NCBI GenBank assembly: GCA_017937765.1
Contig: JAGBCY010000027.1
Span: forward strand, 18,422-82,421
DNA from: Alistipes sp.
GTDB lineage: Bacteria > Bacteroidota > Bacteroidia > Bacteroidales > Rikenellaceae
DNA: 64,000 nucleotides
Direction: 5' to 3'
Position 1 is the first letter of the stretch. Each line of letters begins with the position of its first letter. The position numbers were made by a program, and so were the translations under genes. Below are positions 18,538 through 27,490 of the stretch, piece by piece. The notes under the pieces are model-generated. The model searched no databases. It was not told the DNA's origin and saw only the letters and a list, made by a program, of their open reading frames with translations.

Positions 18538-19250
18538 GTAAAGGAACGATATATATGATACCCTGCCCCATAGCCGACTCTCGTCCGTTGTGGGATGTGC
18601 TTCCGAGGGCGAACTACGATGTGATGAATGTGCTGGACTACTTCATCGTCGAGAACGTGCGCTCGGCACGCCGCTTTCTCTCGAAGGTGGGCGTCGAGCG
18701 TAGGATCGAAGAGCTGGAGTTTGTGGAGCTCAACGAGCACACCACACGCGTGGAGGAGGTGGAGCGTATGCTCAAGCCCGTGTTGGAGGGCCGCTCGGCG
18801 GGTGTTATCTCCGAGGCGGGAGTCCCTGGTGTTGCCGACCCGGGTGCCGATATTGTGGCACTGGCACACCGTCACGGCATCAGGGTGGTGCCGCTCGTAG
18901 GCCCCTCGTCGATACTTATGTCGGTGATGGCCTCGGGTCTCAATGGTCAGTCGTTTGCCTTCGTGGGTTATATCCCCGTTAAGGATGGCGAGCGTCAGCG
19001 TCGCCTCAAGGAGTTGGAGCGTAGGGCTGTGGAGGAGCGTCAGGCTCAGCTCTTTATCGAGGCTCCGTACCGTAACCTTAAGCTCTTCGAGGCGTTGTTA
19101 AAGACCTTGTCGCCGAAGATGCGCCTGACGGTTGCGGCCGATATAACAGCCCCTGAGGAGTATATCCGCACGCTGAGGGTCGAAGAGTGGCGTAAGCTCC
19201 CCGTGCCCGACATTGCCAAGCGACCGACAATATTTGTATTAGGCATATAA
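18534..19250 (+). CDS. SAM-dependent methyltransferase, RsmI/tetrapyrrole-methylase family
   Basis: This 238-residue protein starts within the stop of murF-alr (ATGA overlap). It has the tetrapyrrole-methylase fold: GTIYMIPCPIADSRP at the N-terminus (RsmI has a similar glycine-rich IGN strand), VISEAGVPGVADPGADIV, which is the RsmI SAM-binding signature, then VVPLVGPSSILMSVMASGLNGQSF and the FIEAPYRN loop. By family it would 2'-O-methylate C1402 of 16S rRNA. Bacteroidetes commonly carry this shorter relative in addition to true RsmI, so the exact target is uncertain. Confidence 0.82.
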   Translation: MSKGTIYMIPCPIADSRPLWDVLPRANYDVMNVLDYFIVENVRSARRFLSKVGVERRIEELEFVELNEHTTRVEEVERMLKPVLEGRSAGVISEAGVPGVADPGADIVALAHRHGIRVVPLVGPSSILMSVMASGLNGQSFAFVGYIPVKDGERQRRLKELERRAVEERQAQLFIEAPYRNLKLFEALLKTLSPKMRLTVAADITAPEEYIRTLRVEEWRKLPVPDIAKRPTIFVLGI

Positions 19251-19265
19251 TTTGTTCATTATAAT

Positions 19266-19874
19266 ATGAAACAATTTAATTTTAAACGATTTATGAATAA
19301 GCAAGCATCTGAGAAAGAGAGAGATATAAACGCTAAGGCTGAGAATGTGAATATGGAGGAGCCGCTGATGACGGACCTCGCTGATGACAATGTGGCAGAC
19401 GAGGAGGCTAAGGCTACTGACAATGTGTCAGTCGAGCCGTCGCTTGAGGAGCAGTTGGCCGTGTGGCGTGATAAGTACTTGCGCTTGCAGGCCGAGTTCG
19501 ATAACTTCCGTAAGCGCACGGTGAAGGAGAAGATGGAGCTCGTGGAGCGTGGCTCGGAGGGTGCTTGGAAGGCGATACTCCCCATAATCGACGATATGGA
19601 GCGCGCTATGTCAGCGTCGAGCAAGAGTACCGACGTTGAGGCATTGCGTCAGGGTGAGGAGCTCGTGATGAAGAAGTTTGAGAGCGTGCTGAGTAGCGCG
19701 GGAATCACCCCCATAGAGTGCATCGGCGAGCCCTTTAACGAGGATGAGCAGGAGGCTGTGGCCCGTTTTGCTGCGGGCGAGGATAAGCGCGGATTGGTTA
19801 TCGACTGTGTGCAGCGTGGCTATAAGATGGGCGAGCACGTGTTGCGCTATGCAAAGGTCGTGGTTGGCGAGTAA
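19266..19874 (+). CDS. grpE: GrpE nucleotide exchange factor
   Basis: This 202-residue protein has a charged N-terminal extension of about 60 residues and a long coiled coil (VWRDKYLRLQAEFDNFRKRT, the hallmark GrpE segment near residue 70). The C-terminal beta domain ends in CVQRGYKMGEHVLRYAKVVV. It releases ADP from DnaK in the cytoplasm. The order grpE-dnaJ is common in Bacteroidetes, with dnaK located elsewhere. The spacing to dnaJ is 34 bases. No CIRCE or other heat-shock operator is visible upstream; it follows the methyltransferase by 15 bases. Confidence 0.95.
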   Translation: MKQFNFKRFMNKQASEKERDINAKAENVNMEEPLMTDLADDNVADEEAKATDNVSVEPSLEEQLAVWRDKYLRLQAEFDNFRKRTVKEKMELVERGSEGAWKAILPIIDDMERAMSASSKSTDVEALRQGEELVMKKFESVLSSAGITPIECIGEPFNEDEQEAVARFAAGEDKRGLVIDCVQRGYKMGEHVLRYAKVVVGE

Positions 19875-19908
19875 GCCGTTGTAAACGAAGAAGATAAAAG
19901 ATAGATAT

Positions 19909-21075
19909 ATGGCAGAGAAGAGAGACTACTACGAGGTGTTGGGCGTCGAGCGCAATGCCGATGCCGATACGATTAAGAAGGCCTATCGTAAGGCCGCCAT
20001 CAAATATCACCCCGACAAGAACCCTGGCGATAAGGAGGCCGAGGAGAAGTTCAAGGAGGCAGCCGAGGCTTACGATGTGTTGTCGAACGACGACAAGCGT
20101 GCACGCTACGACCGCTTTGGTCACGCTGGTATGAATGGTGCTGGCAGCGGTGGCTTCGGAGGCTTTGGCGGTGCTGGTGGCTTCACAATGGATGACATAT
20201 TCGAGCAGTTTGGCGATATCTTTGGGGGCGCGTTTGGTGGCTTCGGAGGTAGTCGTGGAGGTGCTCGTCGTCAGCGTGTCAACCGTGGTAGCGATATACG
20301 TGTGACGGTTAAGCTCTCGCTCAAGGAGATCTCCGAGGGTGTAACCAAGAAACTCAAGATAAGCAAGACCATCGCTTGTGATAAGTGTGGTGGCACGGGT
20401 GCCAAGGATGGCGCGGCATATACGACCTGCCCCGATTGTAATGGCTCGGGATATGTCATCACGGTGCAAAACTCGTTCTTTGGCCGTATGCAGACACAGA
20501 GCGTCTGTCCGAAGTGTCAGGGCCAGGGTCGCATCATCAAGGATCGCTGCGACAAGTGTGGCGGCGAGGGTACTTCGCGTGGTCAGGAGGTTATCGAGGT
20601 TAAGATTCCCGCAGGTGTGCAGGAGGGTATGGCCATCCGTGTCGAGGGTCGCGGTAATGCGGCACGTCAGGGTGGCGTGAATGGCGACCTTATCGTGGTT
20701 ATCGAGGAGGAGCACGACTCGCAGTTCCGCCGCGATGGCAACGACTTAGTCTACAATCTGAATATCACGGTTACGACCGCAATCCTCGGTGGCGAGGTGG
20801 AGATTCCCACGATTGACGGTCGTGTGCGTATTAAGATTGCTCAGGGTACCCACGCGGGTAAGGTGCTGCGCCTCAGAGGCAAGGGTCTGCCCGATGTGAA
20901 TGGCTATGGCCGTGGCGATATCGTGGTTGTGGTGGATGTGACCATCCCCGATGAACTCACGAAGGAGGAGCGCAAGCTCGTCGAGCAGCTTGCCGAGCAG
21001 CCCCACTTCAAGCGCGCCGAGAATGTGGAGAACCAAAATATCTTGGAGCGTCTGAAGACTATCTTCCGTGGATAG
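19909..21075 (+). CDS. dnaJ: Chaperone DnaJ
   Basis: This 388-residue class I DnaJ has all domains in order. The J domain carries HPD at residues 34-36. A Gly/Phe-rich linker (about 75-120) is followed by four zinc-binding CxxCxGxG motifs ([32 protein letters not shown]; about 160-225) and the C-terminal substrate-binding domains. It stimulates DnaK ATPase and delivers unfolded clients. The length is typical. It ends 58 bases before the next gene. Confidence 0.97.
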   Translation: MAEKRDYYEVLGVERNADADTIKKAYRKAAIKYHPDKNPGDKEAEEKFKEAAEAYDVLSNDDKRARYDRFGHAGMNGAGSGGFGGFGGAGGFTMDDIFEQFGDIFGGAFGGFGGSRGGARRQRVNRGSDIRVTVKLSLKEISEGVTKKLKISKTIACDKCGGTGAKDGAAYTTCPDCNGSGYVITVQNSFFGRMQTQSVCPKCQGQGRIIKDRCDKCGGEGTSRGQEVIEVKIPAGVQEGMAIRVEGRGNAARQGGVNGDLIVVIEEEHDSQFRRDGNDLVYNLNITVTTAILGGEVEIPTIDGRVRIKIAQGTHAGKVLRLRGKGLPDVNGYGRGDIVVVVDVTIPDELTKEERKLVEQLAEQPHFKRAENVENQNILERLKTIFRG

Positions 21076-21133
21076 TTTAAGCGCAGTGCTCCAGAGAGAT
21101 AATGAAACACAATAACCATAACGAAGGATTAAG

Positions 21134-21679
21134 ATGTCGTTTTTTAGACCACCTAAGACCAAGCCGCGCCAGTTCAACTATATCCCGCGCTACTACGACC
21201 CCGTGAAGGAGGAGCGTGATCGTAGACGTAGGGAACTGCACGGAACATCGGCTACGGACGATGAGCCGTATGCTCCGGGAAAGTATATCCGTACCCAGCG
21301 CGAGGCACGCGATGCCGCGAGTGGCGACAGAGGTAACTTCGCGGGTGTAGGTCGTATAGTCCTTGTGGGTATTTTGATGGTCGTGGCCATCATCTTCTTC
21401 CTGCCTCGCTTTGTGAGCTTTGCGGAGCGCGCGGCAGCAGAGAAGGAGGCTTTGCGCGTGGTTGTGGCTGAAGATGCTGTGGCCGAAGGTGATAGCGCGG
21501 ATAATGAGCGCGTGAGCATCACGCTCTACGAGAAGCACGGCGACATCGACTTCCGCGAGTTCGAGAGCCTCACGCCCGAGGCCCTGAACGAGATTGAGGA
21601 GTGGCAGAACTCCGTGGGTGAGATTACCATCTACGATGACGATGTGGAGATTGTAGATGGCCGAAGAGTAGAGGACTAA
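21134..21679 (+). CDS. Single-pass membrane protein of unknown function, conserved position next to mutL
   Basis: This 181-residue protein begins MSFFRPPKTKPRQFNYIPRY with a basic, arginine-rich cytoplasmic part (about 1-75). One transmembrane helix follows (IVLVGILMVVAIIFFLPRF, about 77-95), then an acidic C-terminal domain (about 100-181). I do not recognise a functional family. The type and place (between dnaJ and mutL) match uncharacterised Bacteroidetes proteins found before mutL. The basic N-terminus, membrane helix and acidic exterior suggest an inner-membrane protein with its C-terminus in the periplasm. Confidence 0.75.
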   Translation: MSFFRPPKTKPRQFNYIPRYYDPVKEERDRRRRELHGTSATDDEPYAPGKYIRTQREARDAASGDRGNFAGVGRIVLVGILMVVAIIFFLPRFVSFAERAAAEKEALRVVVAEDAVAEGDSADNERVSITLYEKHGDIDFREFESLTPEALNEIEEWQNSVGEITIYDDDVEIVDGRRVED

Positions 21680-21751
21680 CCCGTTAACAGGTAGCAAGAA
21701 AGAGAGGTAGTCCCTCGGGCCCTCCCGAGACGTTACAGATAAGTAATAAGG

Positions 21752-23704
21752 ATGGATAGAATAAAACTGCTTCCCGAGATTGTGGCAAATCAGATTGCCG
21801 CGGGTGAGGTGGTGAATGCCCCCTCGAATGTCGTCAAGGAGATGATGGAAAACTCGCTTGACGCAGGGGCGCAGTGTGTGCGTGTGAACTATCGCAACGG
21901 CGGTAGGGATCTGATACAGATCGTCGACGACGGCTCGGGTATGTCGGCCGTGGATGCGCGTATGGCCTTCGACCGCCACGCCACGTCGAAGATAACATCT
22001 ATCGAGGATGTCTACCAACTCCATACCTTTGGTTTTCGTGGCGAGGCGTTGGCCTCGATTGCGGCCGTTGCGGAGGTGGAGCTGCGCACACGCCGCGAGG
22101 AGGACGAGATAGGCACCGTGACCCAGATATCGGGTGGTGAGTTCCGCTCGCAGCTGCCCGTCGCCTGCTCGAAGGGTTCGCAGTTTATCGTGCGTAATTT
22201 GTTCTATAATGTGCCGTCGCGACGGAAGTTTATCGACGGCGATAATTCGCGCTTGAGTCAGCAGATTAAGAGCGAGTTCCACCGTGTGGCTCTGTGTAAT
22301 CCCGAGGTGGAGTTTCGCTTAAGTCACAACGACTTGGAGCTTCAGGTGCTGCGCCCAACCACGCGACGAGGACGTATCGTCGACGTGATCGGTAAACACA
22401 TCAAGCAGAACCTTTTGGACGTGGAGGTGTCGACCTCGGTGGTGCGTATCGAGGGTTTTGTCGGGCGACCACAGGCGGCGAAGCGTCGTAATCACGAGCA
22501 GTATCTGTTCGTCAATGGTCGCTATTTCAACTCATTAGCTATACAGCGCACAATCGTGCGTGCCTACGAGAGGCTTATACCTGAGGGGTGTATGCCCTCG
22601 TATTTTATTTATCTCACGGTCGACCCCGATAGGGTGGATGTCAATGTGCATCCGCAGAAGACTACCGTCAAGTTTGCCGACAACGACGTCATCCTCGAGA
22701 TACTTCAGGCGGCAGTGCGCGAGACTCTCGTAAAGACCGGTGCAGTGCCTATGATGGACTTCGAGTCGTCGGGCGTGGATATCCCCGTCTACGATGGCGA
22801 ACGACGTAGCTATGCCGAGCCGCGTATTGCGACAAATAGTGCGTATAACCCCTTCAACGATGAGTATATCGACCCCACGGCCCCCGTGCCTGATGTGCCG
22901 TTCACGGGCTTCGATGTGCCCTATACCGATGCGATGATAGCACCGGCTGGAGGGGCGAAACGTTCGGAGGCTCTGCCAAATACCGTGGGCGATGATCAGG
23001 AGATCTATACGCTTAGCAACTCCGAGGGTTGGGCCTCGGCCGGAAGTGTTGTGGAGTATATCGACGAGGATGAGGAGGATGAGACGCTGTTCGACATCAT
23101 CGAGTCGCGTATGGAAGTGGAGGAGCGTCGCACGTTTGGCGAGGCGATAGTGCTTCCGGGTGGTTATGCCGTGGCAACGTATGGTGGTCGCGGTGTCGTC
23201 GTTGCGTTGCAACGTGCCTACGAGGCGTTGTTGTATGAGGATATCGTGAAAGCTTTGGGCGCGGGCAGTGCACCATCGCAGCGTATGTTCTTCCCCGACG
23301 AGTTGGAGCTCTCGACCGAGGAGTATGAACTTATGGAGGGCCACGCCACGGAGTTCGCGGCTCTTGGCTTCGAGGTAGATTATCGTGGCGATGGGCGTAT
23401 CGCCGTCATTGGACGTCCCGCGATGCTCGATGCGGATGCGCCGCTTGATGAGCTGATTTATGAATTGTTGCACGGCATCGAGGGTGGCAGGCTACCACTC
23501 GATGAGGAGCGTCGACGTCTTGCGGAGCTTATGGCACGCCGCGGGGCGAGAGGCTATGGCCGTGGTATGACAAGTTGTGAGGCTATGGAGTTGTTGCACC
23601 GATTGGAGAAGTGCTCAAACCCGAGCTTCACGCCTTCGGGTGCTCCTATAATTGCCGAACTTACGGAGGATGAACTTCGCTTGAAGTTACAGAAGAAGAG
23701 TTAG
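21752..23704 (+). CDS. mutL: DNA mismatch repair protein MutL
   Basis: This 650-residue protein begins with the GHKL ATPase core: IKLLPEIVANQIAAGEVVNAP, ENSLDAGA, IVDDGSGM, and RHATSKI followed by FGFRGEAL. The transducer domain follows to about residue 330. A variable acidic linker (about 350-450) precedes the C-terminal dimerisation domain. I do not see an obvious DQHAAxExxxxE endonuclease motif in the C-terminal region (it has QRAYEALLYEDIVKAL in the corresponding stretch), so nicking activity may be absent; an alignment is needed to be sure. mutS is not in the window; the nearby mutS2 is a different function. Confidence 0.95.
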   Translation: MDRIKLLPEIVANQIAAGEVVNAPSNVVKEMMENSLDAGAQCVRVNYRNGGRDLIQIVDDGSGMSAVDARMAFDRHATSKITSIEDVYQLHTFGFRGEALASIAAVAEVELRTRREEDEIGTVTQISGGEFRSQLPVACSKGSQFIVRNLFYNVPSRRKFIDGDNSRLSQQIKSEFHRVALCNPEVEFRLSHNDLELQVLRPTTRRGRIVDVIGKHIKQNLLDVEVSTSVVRIEGFVGRPQAAKRRNHEQYLFVNGRYFNSLAIQRTIVRAYERLIPEGCMPSYFIYLTVDPDRVDVNVHPQKTTVKFADNDVILEILQAAVRETLVKTGAVPMMDFESSGVDIPVYDGERRSYAEPRIATNSAYNPFNDEYIDPTAPVPDVPFTGFDVPYTDAMIAPAGGAKRSEALPNTVGDDQEIYTLSNSEGWASAGSVVEYIDEDEEDETLFDIIESRMEVEERRTFGEAIVLPGGYAVATYGGRGVVVALQRAYEALLYEDIVKALGAGSAPSQRMFFPDELELSTEEYELMEGHATEFAALGFEVDYRGDGRIAVIGRPAMLDADAPLDELIYELLHGIEGGRLPLDEERRRLAELMARRGARGYGRGMTSCEAMELLHRLEKCSNPSFTPSGAPIIAELTEDELRLKLQKKS

Positions 23705-23759
23705 ACGAGGCGCAAATCGCGCGCTGATTTATATAGATAAACAAAGAACAGAGGATAAT

Positions 23760-24434
23760 ATGTCACCCTTTCGAACACACAATATGACACCTCCCGTGGT
23801 AATGAACCTGATGATTGCAAATGCGGTTGTCTTTCTTGCTACGGAGCTGCTCGATTTTAATATGGTGCAGTTTGCACTCTTTAATGTCGACCTTCGCCAC
23901 CTGGAGCCCGATGCTACGCTTTTCCGCATCTGGCAACCCGTGACCTATATGTTTATGCACGGCGGCTTCTCGCACCTATTCTTTAATATGTTCTCGCTCT
24001 GGATGTTCGGACGCACGCTGGAGTATGAGATGGGCTGGAAGCGATTCCTTACCTACTATATGGTCTGCGGTGTTGGTGCTGCGCTGTTCCAGATGGGCAT
24101 CGCGCAGATCGACTTGGCACAGATGGAGGTGGGCTCACCCGCGTGGTATGCCTATATGTCGACCCCTACGGTGGGTGCCTCGGGAGCCATCTTTGGTCTG
24201 TTGTTGGCCTTCGGTATGCTGCATCCCAATGCCATAATATCGCTAATCTTCCCGCCTATTGCTATGAAGGCTAAATGGTTCGTGATTGTCTATGGTGCTC
24301 TGGAGCTTATGCTCGGCGTATCGGGCACGATGGATAACGTGGCGCACTTTGCTCACCTCGGAGGTATGTTTTGGGGATGGCTGTTGTTGCTCTGGTGGAA
24401 ACACCGCGACAGAAACCGCATTTACTACTACTAA
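23760..24434 (+). CDS. Rhomboid family intramembrane serine protease
   Basis: This 224-residue membrane protein has about six transmembrane segments. The catalytic serine is Ser141 in VGASGAIFGLLLAFG. The catalytic histidine is in HFAHLGGMFWG (His199 by position). The conserved loop motif HGGFSHLFFNMFSLW is also present. Rhomboids cleave transmembrane helices within the inner membrane; the substrate cannot be predicted. It lies 55 bases after mutL and 70 bases before the next gene. Confidence 0.93.
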   Translation: MSPFRTHNMTPPVVMNLMIANAVVFLATELLDFNMVQFALFNVDLRHLEPDATLFRIWQPVTYMFMHGGFSHLFFNMFSLWMFGRTLEYEMGWKRFLTYYMVCGVGAALFQMGIAQIDLAQMEVGSPAWYAYMSTPTVGASGAIFGLLLAFGMLHPNAIISLIFPPIAMKAKWFVIVYGALELMLGVSGTMDNVAHFAHLGGMFWGWLLLLWWKHRDRNRIYYY

Positions 24435-24504
24435 CAATACACAAACTTTAAGGACACTACAATTATTAACCGAGCACCTCGGTGTTCACAAAACCCTCTA
24501 CGCT

Positions 24505-25680
24505 ATGTCTAAGAAACACGAGACCTACAACAACGAACCCTTTGGGAAACCACGACATAGAGAGAAACGAACGTTCCTCGGCGTGCTATTCGTCATCGTG
24601 CTGCTTGCCGTCACGATGTCATTCTCGATAGCCCTCGTCATTGCATACCTAACACCCTACGTGTCGCCCTCGACCTTCGGGCCGCTGACCATCGTGGGTA
24701 TCTTCGCACCTATATTATACCTGTGCGTCTTGGTGTGTATGTTGCTATGGCTGGTCACTGGCCGCTGGAAGACTGCGGGCATCGTGGCAATACTACTCAT
24801 CCCCGGACTCTTCCGCATATCTGACTTCTATAACGTTGCCTTCAACCGCGAGGTGGAGGCAAAGCCCGAGCGTCAGTCGTTCACGCTCGTTACGTATAAC
24901 GTCCGCGGCTTCTTCGACGATAGCTCGCAGAACTCGGTGTCGGGCATTGTCGATTATTTCAACCAGATGGAGAATTACGACATTGTCTGCTTCCAGGAGT
25001 TCACGCGCGATGCTCGCGGCGTGGAGCGTCTCGATTCGCTATTCGATGCTCGCGAGCTTAGCTATAAGGCTGATGCTGTGGAGTTTGGTGAAGTTGTATT
25101 ACGTACTTACAGCCGCTATCCTATCCTCAACAGCGGTGACATCTCGGGTGAGGGCCGTGGTACGTCACAGTGGCTCGATATTATGATTCGCCGCGATCTG
25201 CGCAGTGCTACCGACACGTTGCGTATCTTTAACAACCACCTCCACACGATGAGTATCTCGCCCGGCGATAGCGAGGATATATCGCGTGGAAAGATCCTTC
25301 AGGATGGCGAGCGTATGCTTAGCATCGTCGAGCGTATTGCAGATAACTCGACGATACGTGTCGACCACGTAGATACGTTACGTATGGTTATGGATGCAAC
25401 GCCCTATAAGCATATTGTCTGCGGTGACTTCAATGACACGCCTATGTCGTATGTCTATGGCGAGCTTATAGAGGGTAGAAAGGATGCCTTCGTGGAGTCG
25501 GGTAAGGGCTTCGGCTTTACGTTCCGTCCGATGTACGGTACGTTGCGTATCGACTATGTGCTCTACTCCGAGGGTATCGAGGCTCTTAAGTACGTTGCCG
25601 ACGAGAGTGCCGAGTACTCCGACCATCTACCCGTGGCCGTGACTATGAAGGTCGAGAGCAATATCGAGATCGTTCAGTAG
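24505..25680 (+). CDS. Membrane-anchored endonuclease/exonuclease/phosphatase-fold protein
   Basis: An in-frame ORF begins at 24286 inside the rhomboid gene, but the ATG at 24505 (MSKKHETYNNEPFG) clears that overlap and precedes a normal topology, so I use it (391 residues). Three hydrophobic segments fill about residues 25-115. The EEP domain follows: TLVTYNVRGFF, IVCFQEF, HIVCGDFNDTPMSYVY, RIDYVLYSEGI and YSDHLPVAVTM contain the Asn, Glu, Asp/Asn and Asp-His catalytic residues. Substrates in this fold range from DNA to phospholipids; a membrane-bound form facing the periplasm could act on lipid or nucleotide phosphates. The exact role is unknown. Confidence 0.85.
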   Translation: MSKKHETYNNEPFGKPRHREKRTFLGVLFVIVLLAVTMSFSIALVIAYLTPYVSPSTFGPLTIVGIFAPILYLCVLVCMLLWLVTGRWKTAGIVAILLIPGLFRISDFYNVAFNREVEAKPERQSFTLVTYNVRGFFDDSSQNSVSGIVDYFNQMENYDIVCFQEFTRDARGVERLDSLFDARELSYKADAVEFGEVVLRTYSRYPILNSGDISGEGRGTSQWLDIMIRRDLRSATDTLRIFNNHLHTMSISPGDSEDISRGKILQDGERMLSIVERIADNSTIRVDHVDTLRMVMDATPYKHIVCGDFNDTPMSYVYGELIEGRKDAFVESGKGFGFTFRPMYGTLRIDYVLYSEGIEALKYVADESAEYSDHLPVAVTMKVESNIEIVQ

Positions 25681-25804
25681 TCTGGATTGAGCTCAGTGTT
25701 TGCAGATGTTGTTTGGTGCCGTTAGTGCCTCGTGGGCAAAGTCTGCTCTGCGAGTGAAGAAATGGCCCCGTGAGTTGAAATCGAGTGGAAAAATTGAGAT
25801 TATT

Positions 25805-25835
25805 TTTGCAAAATAGAATATTATTCTTACCTTTG
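25805..25835 (+). promoter_or_regulatory. Promoter of rpmI-rplT
   Basis: TTTG at 25805-25808, a 19-base spacer and TACCTTTG at 25828-25835 match the Bacteroidetes sigma consensus closely. The start site would fall about 25842, giving a leader of roughly 28 bases. Confidence 0.75.
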
Positions 25836-25869
25836 CACGCTATTATTAACTAATTTAACTTTTGTAACA

Positions 25870-26064
25870 ATGCCAAAAATGAAAACAAATGCCGCTGCAA
25901 AGAAGCGTTTTTCTTTCACCGGCACAGGTAAGATCAAGCGTAAGCACGCTTATCACAGTCACATCCTGACCAAAAAGACTAACAAGCGTAAGCGTAACCT
26001 TTGCTACTCAGGTATCGTTTCACCAGCCGACGAGGCTAAGATCAAGCAGTTGCTCGTGAAGTAA
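25870..26064 (+). CDS. rpmI: 50S ribosomal protein L35
   Basis: This 64-residue basic protein starts [20 protein letters not shown] and continues [21 protein letters not shown], the complete L35 pattern. It is a component of the large ribosomal subunit. It has its own strong promoter (25805-25835), and infC, the usual first gene of infC-rpmI-rplT, is not upstream. Confidence 0.97.
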   Translation: MPKMKTNAAAKKRFSFTGTGKIKRKHAYHSHILTKKTNKRKRNLCYSGIVSPADEAKIKQLLVK

Positions 26065-26115
26065 TTCGCGTAGCGAGGCTAAAGAGTAAGCACATTAACA
26101 AATTTTTATTAATCG

Positions 26116-26164
26116 GAGCGCAGTAGCCCCAAAGAGTGGGAGAGAATCACACCGCTACCAGCTC
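26116..26164 (+). promoter_or_regulatory. Structured leader before rplT (candidate L20 autoregulatory site)
   Basis: In the 118-base rpmI-rplT gap, GAGC (26116-26119) and GTAGC (26123-26127) pair with GCTAC (26154-26158) and GCTC (26161-26164), with an inner CCC/GGG hairpin. L20 represses its own operon through rRNA-like structures in E. coli and Bacillus. Whether this fold mimics the L20 site is not shown. Confidence 0.35.
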
Positions 26165-26182
26165 TATCAAAAACTTTAAACT

Positions 26183-26527
26183 ATGCCACGTTCAGTCAAC
26201 GCTGTTGCGTCACGCGCAAGAAGAAAGAAGGTTTTGAAACTTGCCAAGGGTAACTTTGGTTCAAGGGGAAACGTATGGACAGTTGCGAAAAATACTGTCG
26301 AGAAGGGTTTGCAGTTTGCCTATGCACACCGTCGTGAGAAGAAGAGAACATATCGTTCGTTGTGGATCGTTCGTATCAACGCTGCGGTTCGTATGCACGG
26401 TATGACCTATTCTGAGTTTATCGGCAAGATGAATGTTAAGGGTATCGCCCTCAACCGTAAGGTTTTGGCTGACCTCGCCCTCAACGAGCCTAAGGCATTT
26501 GAGGCAATCGTTAATGCAGTTAAGTAG
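26183..26527 (+). CDS. rplT: 50S ribosomal protein L20
   Basis: This 114-residue basic protein carries [42 protein letters not shown] and [24 protein letters not shown], covering all of L20. It binds 23S rRNA early in 50S assembly. An intrinsic terminator follows 20 bases after the stop. Confidence 0.97.
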   Translation: MPRSVNAVASRARRKKVLKLAKGNFGSRGNVWTVAKNTVEKGLQFAYAHRREKKRTYRSLWIVRINAAVRMHGMTYSEFIGKMNVKGIALNRKVLADLALNEPKAFEAIVNAVK

Positions 26528-26547
26528 TTTACCTATTAGATAGGAGA

Positions 26548-26581
26548 GAGCTGGTTCCATTGGGACTGGCTCTTTTTTTTG
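26548..26581 (+). terminator. Intrinsic terminator of rpmI-rplT
   Basis: GAGCTGGTTC (26548-26557) pairs with GGACTGGCTC (26563-26572), with three G-T pairs, around a 5-base loop and is followed by nine T residues. Confidence 0.85.
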
Positions 26582-26620
26582 TTGGTGTGGGACGGTAGTG
26601 TGCGGTTGTGGGAATGTGAG

Positions 26621-26730
26621 GAATTTAAGGAATTAAGGGAGTTTAAGGAGACGCGGTCTTGAAACACGCGAACATCCCTAAACTCCCTTAACTCATTAGC
26701 CTTATTAAACTCTCTACTGACTACTAATTA
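26621..26730. repeat. Long inverted repeat with heptad-like arms between convergent genes
   Basis: AATTAAGGGAGTTTAAGG (26631-26648) is the near-complement of CCTAAACTCCCTTAACT (26677-26693), with a 28-base loop containing a CGCG/CGCG pair. The flanks continue as 7-bp units (TTAGCCT, TATTAAA, CTCTCTA, CTGACTA, CTAATTA) up to the stop of the minus-strand gene at 26733. Confidence 0.65.
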
Positions 26731-26732
26731 GC

Positions 26733-27308
26733 TTAGCTCACCACCTCGGCGTTGACCTTCACGTAGTTGTAGCCCAGGCGGCGGAGCGATACCGCAACAC
26801 CCGCCTCGAACATCACCTTTGTGGTGCGTGCAAATACGTGAAATGCCATAACACTCTGAGCCTCAACTTGCTCCTTGCGGATTAGTGATAGAGCGCGCTC
26901 GGCTGTCGAGCGGATGAGGTCCTCGAGCTCCTCGGCATCCTTCGAGCCGAGAGGCATAGCGAGGAGTACCTCGGTGATGTACTCGTCCATACAATCGAAG
27001 CCGCGGGGCTCGGTGAACATCTTGTGGAAATCCTCCGTGTCGGCATATCGCTTCCACTCCTTATCCCAGAGCACTGCGGCAGCCATACCTTCGTACATCG
27101 CCCACGCTATCGCCACAAGCGGATATTTGCCAATCTCGGGCACGGCATCGGCCATATATGACGGTGCCGAGGTGCGCCACTTCTCGTTTAGCTCCTCAAC
27201 CTCCAAGAGGCGGCCATCAAGAGCCTTCTTCTCGGTGAGGTGCTTGGTGAGGGCATCGCGCAGCCCCTCTTCGTATTTGTTTAGTAATTCGTGTTGCTGT
27301 TCTGTCAT
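26733..27308 (-). CDS. Protein of unknown function, all-helical
   Basis: This 191-residue protein starts MTEQQHELLNKYEEGLRDAL. I do not recognise the family. There is no signal peptide or clear membrane helix. Composition and spacing suggest helices throughout: an acidic N-terminal coil (1-50), a moderately hydrophobic central region (KYPLVAIAWAMYEGMAAAVLW) and a C-terminal segment ending VSLRRLGYNYVKVNAEVVS. Codon use matches its neighbours, so it looks native. It is separated from the flavin reductase gene by a 17-unit heptad array and probably has its own transcript. Confidence 0.7.
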   Translation of the reverse strand: MTEQQHELLNKYEEGLRDALTKHLTEKKALDGRLLEVEELNEKWRTSAPSYMADAVPEIGKYPLVAIAWAMYEGMAAAVLWDKEWKRYADTEDFHKMFTEPRGFDCMDEYITEVLLAMPLGSKDAEELEDLIRSTAERALSLIRKEQVEAQSVMAFHVFARTTKVMFEAGVAVSLRRLGYNYVKVNAEVVS

Positions 27309-27370
27309 AAGCCTTCGACTAATATAATTAATTAGTGATTAGTAATCGTAATCTTCTTTAATTCTATCCC

Positions 27371-27489
27371 TTAATTCTCAACGCCCAATTCTCAATTCTC
27401 ACCTCTCGACGCCCAATTCTCAATTCTCACCTCTCGACGCTCAATTCTCACTTCTCGACTTCCTCCTCCTGATTCCTAATCTCTTACCT
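27371..27489. repeat. Seventeen-unit heptad repeat array
   Basis: 119 bases (17 x 7) in strict 7-bp register. Common units are TCAATTC, TCACCTC, TCGACGC and CCAATTC, with a 28-bp higher-order block repeated twice. It ends 2 bases before the flavin reductase stop complement (27491-27493). It encodes nothing on either strand. Confidence 0.8.
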
Positions 27490-27490
27490 A

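Noticed and set aside
24286-24504. Upstream start of the EEP-fold protein inside the rhomboid gene
   Set aside because: It would overlap the rhomboid reading frame by about 150 bases; the ATG at 24505 gives a normal protein.
27371-27489. Possible CRISPR array
   Set aside because: The units are 7 bp with no unique spacers, no palindromic repeat of 24-48 bp and no cas genes nearby.
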